DNA of 10,568 nt from Ignavibacteria bacterium UBA6906. GTDB lineage: Bacteria; Bacteroidota; Ignavibacteria; UBA10030; UBA6906. Under the pieces are notes generated by a model. The model was not told the DNA's origin. It worked only from the letters and a program-made list of their open reading frames with translations, and did not search any database. The translations under genes and the position numbers were made by a program. The stretch spans positions 843-11,410 of the forward strand of contig DKBG01000153.1 of NCBI GenBank assembly GCA_002451155.1. The letters are read 5' to 3'. Each line of letters opens with the position of its first letter. Within the stretch, counting starts at the first letter, position 1. Positions 1-5,506 of this stretch are shown here, in pieces.

Positions 1-1
1 A

Positions 2-1738
2 CAGCCTTTTCGCGCGACATATGAACAGGCCCTCGTCTACCAGATCCTGAATGATGAACCAGAGCCCGTCACAAGCCTTCGCTCCAATGTGCCTCTGGAT
101 CTCGAGCGCATTGTCGCAAAGCTTATCCGAAAGGACCCTGCAGACCGCTACCAGAGTGCAAAGGATCTACTGGTCGATCTGCGGTCGACGGCCAGGGCTC
201 TGGAATCGGGGACACACTTCACCACTACTTCTTCGCACCCGAGCGCATCCCGTCGGATATTCTCTCGAAACAGGATCCTCGTCGCACTTGGCTTACTCAG
301 TCTGGCCGCCGTGGCAAGCTTCTTCTGGCCCGGGTCTACCGATTCCGGATCGTCCCGAATTTCGTCGCTCGCTGTCCTCCCTTTCGAGAATATCACGCAC
401 GATCCGGACCAGGAATACTTTGCAGACGGGATGACCGATCAGCTCATCAGTGAACTCTGCAAGATTCATTCGGTGCGGGTCATATCGCGAACCTCGGCGA
501 TGCAGTTCAAGGGGAAGCATGAATCCGTCACCGAAATCGCACGCACCCTCGATGTCGAGGGAGTGGTGACCGCAACGGTGTTCCGGTCGGGGGAGCGCAT
601 GCGCGTGAATGTCCAGCTCATCCGAGCTCGCGACGAGCGTGCCCTATGGGGTGACTCGTACGAGCGAAAGCTCGAAGACGTCCTTGATCTGACCTCGACG
701 CTGGCACAATCCATCGCCAGCGAAGTTCAGGTCGCCCTCACGCCCGCCGAGTCTCAGGCTCTTTCCAAAGTCCGCCCGGTCGAGCCCGAGGCATTTGACC
801 TGGTTGCGCGCGGGAACTACCTGCTGAATAGCTCGGCCGACAAAGCAAACCTGGAAAAGGCCCTTGAGCTCATGCAGAAAGCGGTCGAAATCGACCCCGG
901 CTACCCGGACGGCTACATCGGTGTTGCGTACGCCGGGCTCCAACTGAATGCGTTCGGATTCAGGAGCGGATCAGAAATTCTCGACCACGCCAAGGCCTCA
1001 ATAGACAGGGCAATGGAGCTAGATCCGTCGCGCGGCCGCGCGTACACACTTCGGGGACAGATCCTCTGGATGCAGAGGGATATTCCGGGGTGTATGGCCG
1101 CACACAGCAAGGCTGTCCAGCTCAGTCCGAACGATGGTCTCGTCCGCACACTGTACAGTTGGATCCTGATGGCGCAGGGCCGGTTTCAGGAGGGGATCCA
1201 TGAGGCGGAGATTGCCGTCACGCTCGATCCGTTATCGCTCTTCGCGCGGTGCAACCTTATGGGGTGGTACTACTCCGACCACCGATATGAAGACGCCCGG
1301 CGGGAGGCAGGGAGAATTCTGGAGATGGATCCGCACTGGGCCCCCGCTTTGGATCAGCTTGTGTGGATCGCCGTTCGTGAAGGTCGGCTCGACGATGCGG
1401 TCAGCCAGGCCCGAAAATTATGGATGATGACAGACTCCCTTGCCGTACCGAGTACGCTTTCCTGGCAGGAATATCAACGGTGGGTCGTCAGGACAATTGC
1501 GGCCCGCAAGCGAGACTCTGATGTATCTACCCTCGCAATGTACTCTGCCAGCATGGGCGACCGGGACCGGGCGATGGCCTACCTGGAAAGAGCTGCGGAA
1601 TTGGCGAACCCGGTGACTCTCTGCCTTTTCTATCCGGAATTCGATTCACTACGGAGCGACCCGCGCTTCGCAGAGTTCGTCTCGAAAATCAAGCTTCCGG
1701 TCAGCGCATATTGCAGCATTGACCAGAATAGCCCCTGA
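2..1738 (+). CDS. Ser/Thr protein kinase with TolB/FlgO-like and TPR domains (5' truncated)
   Basis: The reading frame is open from base 2, so the start and most of the kinase domain lie outside the window; 578 codons are visible. The first ~60 residues match the end of a PknB-type kinase C-lobe: a YEQALVYQIL helix, PLDLERIVAKLIRKDP, and DRYQSAKDLL carrying the conserved subdomain XI arginine. One hydrophobic helix follows (bases ~272-328, ILVALGLLSLAAVASFF). After it comes a TolB-N/FlgO-like domain (LAVLPFEN, YFADGMTDQLISEL, RVISRTSAMQFKG, VEGVVTATVFRSGERMRVNVQL), then about six degenerate TPR repeats up to the stop (for example ALELMQKAVEIDPGY, AIDRAMELDPSR-like and KAVQLSPND). Family knowledge: the kinase lies in the cytoplasm, with the TolB-like and TPR parts beyond the membrane as a presumed sensor or scaffold. 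Ligand and phosphorylation targets cannot be read from sequence. No terminator-like hairpin follows the stop. Confidence 0.93.
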   Translation, partial: QPFRATYEQALVYQILNDEPEPVTSLRSNVPLDLERIVAKLIRKDPADRYQSAKDLLVDLRSTARALESGTHFTTTSSHPSASRRIFSRNRILVALGLLSLAAVASFFWPGSTDSGSSRISSLAVLPFENITHDPDQEYFADGMTDQLISELCKIHSVRVISRTSAMQFKGKHESVTEIARTLDVEGVVTATVFRSGERMRVNVQLIRARDERALWGDSYERKLEDVLDLTSTLAQSIASEVQVALTPAESQALSKVRPVEPEAFDLVARGNYLLNSSADKANLEKALELMQKAVEIDPGYPDGYIGVAYAGLQLNAFGFRSGSEILDHAKASIDRAMELDPSRGRAYTLRGQILWMQRDIPGCMAAHSKAVQLSPNDGLVRTLYSWILMAQGRFQEGIHEAEIAVTLDPLSLFARCNLMGWYYSDHRYEDARREAGRILEMDPHWAPALDQLVWIAVREGRLDDAVSQARKLWMMTDSLAVPSTLSWQEYQRWVVRTIAARKRDSDVSTLAMYSASMGDRDRAMAYLERAAELANPVTLCLFYPEFDSLRSDPRFAEFVSKIKLPVSAYCSIDQNSP

Positions 1739-1897
1739 GCCGACGATCACTCGGTTCCCTTCAACCCGACAGGGTGGACCCAGGCCGGTCCGTTCTCCGC
1801 GTCCCGAAGGCTCTGATAGGCCCTGACCGGGGACATTGACACTCCCGCCTTGGGGCACCCTCTGTTTTCGCCCGCAATCCTGGGCCCAAGACCTCGC

Positions 1898-1926
1898 TTG
1901 CCTGCGCCACAAAAAAAAGATATCTT
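1898..1926 (+). promoter_or_regulatory. Possible sigma70-type promoter with a 10-bp palindrome
   Basis: TTGCCT (1898-1903; 4/6 to TTGACA) and TATCTT (1921-1926; 4/6 to TATAAT) are separated by exactly 17 nt. The spacer holds a run of eight A. The -10-like element forms half of a perfect palindrome, AAGATATCTT (1917-1926), which could be an operator. Transcription would begin around 1933, about 60 nt before the membrane-protein gene at 1992. Matches to consensus are modest and promoter consensus differs in some FCB bacteria, so this is only a candidate. Confidence 0.3.
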
Positions 1927-1979
1927 CCCACACTTTGTCCCGGGCCGATATGGCCCCGTCCACATTTCCCCTACTCCAG

Positions 1980-1987
1980 AAGGAGGT
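1980..1987 (+). promoter_or_regulatory. Strong Shine-Dalgarno sequence fixing the start at 1992
   Basis: AAGGAGGT is a full anti-16S match and lies 4 nt before the ATG at 1992. The reading frame is open further upstream to an ATG at 1836, but the added 52 residues overlap the promoter region and resemble no folded or signal segment. The 1992 start also places a hydrophobic helix directly at the N-terminus. Confidence 0.85.
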
Positions 1988-1991
1988 CCGT

Positions 1992-2552
1992 ATGGTCCCC
2001 ATTCTATCGCTCTGGTTGCCGATAGTTGTCTCGGCGGTGTTTGTGTTTGTAGTCAGTTCGATCATCCATATGGTCTTCAAATACCATTCGAATGATTTCC
2101 GGAAACTCCCGGATGAAAAAGCATTCGTCGACGCGATGGCCAAGCTCGATATCGCTCCCGGCGAGTACATGTATCCGTTTGCCGGGAGCATGGAGGCAAT
2201 GAAATCGCCGGAGTTTCGGGAGAGATCAAAGAAGGGGCCCTGGGCATTCCTGAAGATTCAACCGGGAAGAACACCTTCAATGAACGCTGAGCTTGTCCAG
2301 TGGTTTATCTATTCACTCGTGATCGGAGTATTTTCCGCATACGTTGCCGGCCGTGCCCTCGAAGTCGGGTCACACTACCTGGCAGTATTTCGTTTCGCAG
2401 GAGTGACAGCCTTCGCATGCTACGCGATTGCAGGCTGGCAGGAATCCATCTGGTACAAGCGCCCCTGGTCGGTCACGCTAAAAAACACATTTGACGGCCT
2501 GCTCTACGCACTGGTCACCGCCGGCACGTTTGGCTGGCTCTGGCCTCGCTAG
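1992..2552 (+). CDS. Conserved hypothetical four-helix membrane protein
   Basis: A 186-aa protein with four predicted transmembrane helices at residues ~5-29, 102-121, 128-148 and 163-184. Between the first and second lies a soluble loop of about 70 residues with a charged start (KYHSNDFRKLPDE), then PGEYMYPF and MKSPEF. The sequence resembles, from memory, a family of uncharacterised membrane proteins in Acidobacteria, Ignavibacteria and other environmental bacteria that share the HYLAVFR, IWYKRPWS and FDGLLYALVTAGTFGWLWP segments. No catalytic motif is evident, and function is unknown. The start is chosen from the strong Shine-Dalgarno at 1980-1987. It is probably transcribed alone, because 253 bp with a possible promoter separate it from the kinase gene and a terminator follows its stop. 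The C-terminal half is aromatic- and glycine-rich and nearly all membrane-embedded. Confidence 0.8.
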   Translation: MVPILSLWLPIVVSAVFVFVVSSIIHMVFKYHSNDFRKLPDEKAFVDAMAKLDIAPGEYMYPFAGSMEAMKSPEFRERSKKGPWAFLKIQPGRTPSMNAELVQWFIYSLVIGVFSAYVAGRALEVGSHYLAVFRFAGVTAFACYAIAGWQESIWYKRPWSVTLKNTFDGLLYALVTAGTFGWLWPR

Positions 2553-2568
2553 CCCCCCCTTGAAGTCT

Positions 2569-2613
2569 GGCGCAGGATGCGGAAACATCCTGCGCCTGTT
2601 CTATGTCTTTTTT
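2569..2613 (+). terminator. Rho-independent-type terminator after the membrane protein gene
   Basis: A perfect 11-bp inverted repeat pairs GGCGCAGGATG (2569-2579) with CATCCTGCGCC (2586-2596) around a 6-nt loop (CGGAAA). A T-rich tract with six consecutive T (2608-2613) follows, about 11 nt beyond the stem. It lies 16 bp after the stop at 2552 and in the 91-bp gap between two convergent genes. Because the stem is symmetrical it could also slow transcription arriving from the minus-strand mannanase gene, but that side has no T tract. Confidence 0.75.
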
Positions 2614-2643
2614 CCCAACAACAGAGTCTCTGGGAGCTCCCAC

Positions 2644-4014
2644 TCAGGGGAAACCATCCCGGGCCCGGACAATAAGTGTATCGGACCTGCCCAGGCGAAG
2701 CATCCTGAACGCGTGCTCCCGAAGAATCTGTATCGTCGACGTGTCCGTGTCAAAAACGGAATTCAGGCCCTGGGGCTCTTGTGGAGGATCCCCCAGGAAA
2801 TCGTCCCCTGCGCACCAGCGATGGTCCAAGCTCCCGGCTCTACCTTCCCCACCCCAGGCCCAGAAGTTGGAACCGGCCACCGGGGCTCCTGCGCTGGCCG
2901 AATCATACAGCGCAGACAGAACCATCGCGTAAAAACGATCACGGGCGCTCGTCGGCGTGCCCGGATCAGCCACCCCGGTGTCCCGCACGAGCCCGAACTC
3001 TTCCAGCACGATCGGCCGATTCAGCCTGCGCGCAAGGTCGAGATGCGCAGCAATGTACATGAGTGAACTGTCACGCATGACCAAATCATCTGATTCCTGA
3101 TGCCGTGGATCAAACCATCCCCAGTTGAACGGCCAGAGATGGAACGTCAGATAGTCAATCGATCCTGGCTGGTGGGCAGCGGAAAAGTATTCCTCCGATC
3201 GCAAGGATCCTATTACGCCCTCGCTCCCTGTCGAGACCAGATGGTTTGTGTCCAGCGAATGAATAAATGCAGCGGTCTCGTCAAGCCAGCGATAGAAACC
3301 CGGTAGATTCTCCCTCCCCTTTGCACTCACCGATCCGGGCCTCGGCTCGTTGGCAAGCTGCCATGACATTATCGTAGGATCTTCGCAAAAGGGCTTGCCC
3401 GTAATGCTGTTTTCTCTGGTGACGATTCTCCGGATATAGTCTCGATAGATCGCGTTTGCCCTCTCGTTCGAGTAGAACTCGGCGGCGAAATTCATGAAGC
3501 CTTCCCAGCCCTGCGTGGTATCCTCCGGATCGACAGCGCCTCCTCCGTTGGCCCAGACGTTGTACTGAACCATGCCCCCCGACCACTCCCAGTAATTGTT
3601 GAGATAGATGACAGCACGCATTCGTCGTTTCCCCATCTCCGCCAGAAGGAAATCGAGCCCCTGGAGAAGCGAGTCGTCGACTACTCCAGGGGATGATTGT
3701 ATCGCCGGGAGGACGGCCCATTTTATATAGGATTGCTCAGACGCCCCTAAAATCCTCACATTCACCAACCCGTTCGCTTTCAGCCTGTCGAGCTCTCGCA
3801 GCAGCCGATCCCGATCACCTGTTCGCCCCGTAGATCCAAGGTAACACCCATACCAGAGATTCGTCCCCCCAAAGTAGAAGGGTCGATCCCCCTCATATAA
3901 CTGCTGACCGCGGACGGTGATAAAAGACATTTCATCAGAGGTTGTGAAAAGCCCTGAACAGGAGAGGAGCACAACCGCCGGAAGAACACGCATCAACAGA
4001 CGAACGCCCTTCAT
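2644..4014 (-). CDS. GH5-family endo-beta-1,4-mannanase-like lipoprotein
   Basis: A 456-aa retaining glycoside hydrolase expected to cut beta-1,4-mannans (mannan, glucomannan or galactomannan). It starts with a lipoprotein signal peptide (MKGVRLLMRVLPAVVLLSC) whose lipobox LLSC puts the acylated Cys at residue 19. The (beta/alpha)8 domain shows mannanase landmarks in order: FYFGGTNLWYG; NNYWEWSGGMVQYNVWA; YIRRIVTRENSITGKPFCED; WQLANEPRPG with the acid/base Glu at residue 223; DYLTFHLWPFNW with His at 292; VLEEFGL with the nucleophile Glu at 339; FWAWGGEG; and the tail motif NSVFDTDTSTI. All key residues are present. The frame extends upstream to an ATG at 4131, but the ATG at 4014 is chosen for its GAGG (4024-4027) and the correct signal-peptide layout. 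The protein probably sits on the envelope, facing the periplasm or outside. It is divergent from a GT-C gene and convergent with the membrane-protein gene. A substrate other than mannan is possible, since GH5 is diverse. Confidence 0.9.
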   Translation of the reverse strand: MKGVRLLMRVLPAVVLLSCSGLFTTSDEMSFITVRGQQLYEGDRPFYFGGTNLWYGCYLGSTGRTGDRDRLLRELDRLKANGLVNVRILGASEQSYIKWAVLPAIQSSPGVVDDSLLQGLDFLLAEMGKRRMRAVIYLNNYWEWSGGMVQYNVWANGGGAVDPEDTTQGWEGFMNFAAEFYSNERANAIYRDYIRRIVTRENSITGKPFCEDPTIMSWQLANEPRPGSVSAKGRENLPGFYRWLDETAAFIHSLDTNHLVSTGSEGVIGSLRSEEYFSAAHQPGSIDYLTFHLWPFNWGWFDPRHQESDDLVMRDSSLMYIAAHLDLARRLNRPIVLEEFGLVRDTGVADPGTPTSARDRFYAMVLSALYDSASAGAPVAGSNFWAWGGEGRAGSLDHRWCAGDDFLGDPPQEPQGLNSVFDTDTSTIQILREHAFRMLRLGRSDTLIVRARDGFP

Positions 4015-4023
4015 CAGAGGGTA

Positions 4024-4027
4024 CCTC
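4024..4027 (-). promoter_or_regulatory. GAGG ribosome binding site deciding the mannanase start
   Basis: GAGG (minus strand) lies 9 nt before the ATG at 4014. In-frame alternatives at 4131 and 4029 lack an AGGAG-like element at usable spacing and would put extra residues in front of a classic lipoprotein signal. An ATG at 3993 would leave a signal with almost no basic n-region. Confidence 0.5.
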
Positions 4028-4139
4028 ATGGTGAATGGTTGGAGGATCAAGCCGACTATCGATCCCCCTGAACGGGCGCCGGATGTCCCGGCCGCCCCGG
4101 CGGTGAGAGACAGAAGGACCCGCCTTTGCATTTTCTCTC

Positions 4140-4146
4140 AAGGAGA
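4140..4146 (+). promoter_or_regulatory. Shine-Dalgarno sequence supporting the start at 4150
   Basis: AAGGAGA ends 3 nt before the ATG at 4150 (4 nt from the AGGAG core), a slightly tight spacing. The earlier in-frame ATG at 4126 has no such element. A later ATG at 4189 has GGAG about 11 nt upstream and remains an alternative. Confidence 0.55.
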
Positions 4147-4149
4147 TGT

Positions 4150-5475
4150 ATGTTGCCGACGCACCTTCGAGACGGAGCGATTCCCAGAATGGTTTCTGTC
4201 AGGTCACGCCGGCCCGTGTTTGTCTCTACGCTGTGTCTCGCGACCCTATCTTGTTTGCACTTTGTCCCCCTCCGACCCGCCGTCTCGCTCCTTGTCATCT
4301 CGGTAGCGTCATCGGTTGTCTATATCTGGACAGCACGCACTCTCCTGAACTCTTCCCTGCCGCGAACGACTCTTTTCGTTCTGCTTGCCGCCTCGATGGC
4401 ACTGCGTTTTTCATTTCTCGCAACAGAGCCGATCGGATCCGATGACGCGTATCGATATCTCTGGGATGGAAAGGTCCAGGCTGACGGGATCAGCCCATAC
4501 CAGTACCCCCCGAATGCGCCGGAGCTCCAACACCTTCATTCAGAACGACTGCCAGCGCTTCTGAATCATCCGGAAATGAGAACGATCTACTTTCCCGTGA
4601 GCCAATGGCTGTTCGCCGCGGCTTACAGGCTAGCCGGCGAACACATCTGGGGAATAAAACTCCTCCTGCTTCTGGCGGAGGGGGTAACGATTGTGTCTAT
4701 CCTCCTGCTCGCACGGGGGAAGAACGTTTCACCCACATCGGTGTTGCTTTACGCGCTCTGTCCGCTTCCGATTCTTCAATTTGCCGTCGACGCTCACGTG
4801 GACGGATTTGGCCTGGCGCTCCTGGGATTAGCTCTTTTCTTGTTCCTGTCGGAGAGAAAAAGTCTCGGTCTGATCTTTCTTGGGCTGTCAATTGCCATCA
4901 AGCCCGTGGCACTCGTCGTGTTGCCGGTACTCTTCCTGCACGAGATGCGCCTCCGATATCGGCTGGCAGTCCTTCTGATTCCGCTTGCGGTCGTCCTCGC
5001 ACAGTTTTTCCCCTATCTTGAATCAGCCGGTCTGTTTGAGTCCCTGCTGACATTCACCAGCCACTGGGTCTTTAATGGAGCCCTCTTCGAAATTCTGAAC
5101 TCCCTTGTTCACGACAACCAGGTGGCGAGAATCCTCTGTGCCCTCGTATTGGCTCTGGCACTTCCATTTGTCTATCGCAGGAACCAGGACCCTACAGAGA
5201 AAATGTATTACGCCGTGCTGCTGCTCCTGCTATGTTCTCCCGTCGTTCACCCCTGGTACGTGACGTGGCTTGTCCTGTTTCTCCCGCTCGTTCGGCGTTG
5301 GTCCGGCATCACATTCGCCGGCACGGTAAGTCTTGCGGGCATCACCGCCATGCAGTACAGCCTCACCGGCCGATGGGAGCAGGACACGGCGGTCCTTCTC
5401 GCTGAATACCTGCCGGTTCTCGCGTTCCTAGTTCTCGAGCTCCGGCGAAGATCACTCGCCATGCGAGGCGTGTAG
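4150..5475 (+). CDS. Polytopic GT-C fold glycosyltransferase, GT87/mannosyltransferase-like
   Basis: A 441-aa integral membrane protein with about ten hydrophobic helices. It has the layout of GT-C enzymes that move a sugar from a polyprenyl-phosphate donor on the outer face of the inner membrane. The first large loop carries the acidic motif GSDDAYRYLWDGKV (Asp-Asp at residues 98-99), then GISPYQYPPNAPE and NHPEMRTIYFPVSQWLFA. Downstream are IKPVALVVLPVLF and SPVVHPWYVTWLVLFLPL. These segments match the GT87/DUF2029-type family, several members of which are polyprenol-phosphate-mannose-dependent mannosyltransferases. Donor and acceptor cannot be read from sequence, so 'mannosyl' is inference. 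The start is chosen from AAGGAGA at 4140-4146; initiation at 4189 would remove 13 residues without touching a domain. It is transcribed alone, divergent from the mannanase gene, and ends 31 bp from the convergent AsmA-family gene. Confidence 0.85.
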   Translation: MLPTHLRDGAIPRMVSVRSRRPVFVSTLCLATLSCLHFVPLRPAVSLLVISVASSVVYIWTARTLLNSSLPRTTLFVLLAASMALRFSFLATEPIGSDDAYRYLWDGKVQADGISPYQYPPNAPELQHLHSERLPALLNHPEMRTIYFPVSQWLFAAAYRLAGEHIWGIKLLLLLAEGVTIVSILLLARGKNVSPTSVLLYALCPLPILQFAVDAHVDGFGLALLGLALFLFLSERKSLGLIFLGLSIAIKPVALVVLPVLFLHEMRLRYRLAVLLIPLAVVLAQFFPYLESAGLFESLLTFTSHWVFNGALFEILNSLVHDNQVARILCALVLALALPFVYRRNQDPTEKMYYAVLLLLLCSPVVHPWYVTWLVLFLPLVRRWSGITFAGTVSLAGITAMQYSLTGRWEQDTAVLLAEYLPVLAFLVLELRRRSLAMRGV

Positions 5476-5506
5476 GCTCCTCCAATCGCAGGAGGCATAC
5501 AGCGCG

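Larger units (their letters stand above)
4015..4149. other. Divergent intergenic region between mannanase and GT-C genes
   Basis: These 135 bp separate two start codons pointing away from each other, so promoters for both genes should lie here or overlap the 5' coding ends. The centre is very G+C-rich (CCGGCCGCCCCGGCGG, around 4089-4104). I could not find a convincing -35/-10 pair on either strand. On the minus strand, GATAGT is a lone -10-like hexamer. Confidence 0.4.

Noticed and set aside
1785..1830. CCGGTC/GACCGG inverted repeat after the kinase gene
   Set aside because: A 6-bp stem with a 34-nt loop and no T tract is expected by chance in G+C-rich DNA.
1836..1991. N-terminal extension of the membrane protein to an ATG at 1836
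   Set aside because: The AAGGAGGT directly before 1992 and the immediate membrane helix favour the shorter protein; the extension overlaps the putative promoter.
1649..2191. 180-codon minus-strand open frame across the kinase end and membrane-protein start
   Set aside because: It is antisense to two well-supported genes, has no recognisable protein features, and matches the long antisense frames expected from G+C-rich third positions.
5476..5496. Short inverted repeat (CCTCC/GGAGG) between the convergent GT-C and AsmA genes
   Set aside because: Only 5 bp of stem with a 7-nt loop and no T tract on either strand, too weak to call a terminator.
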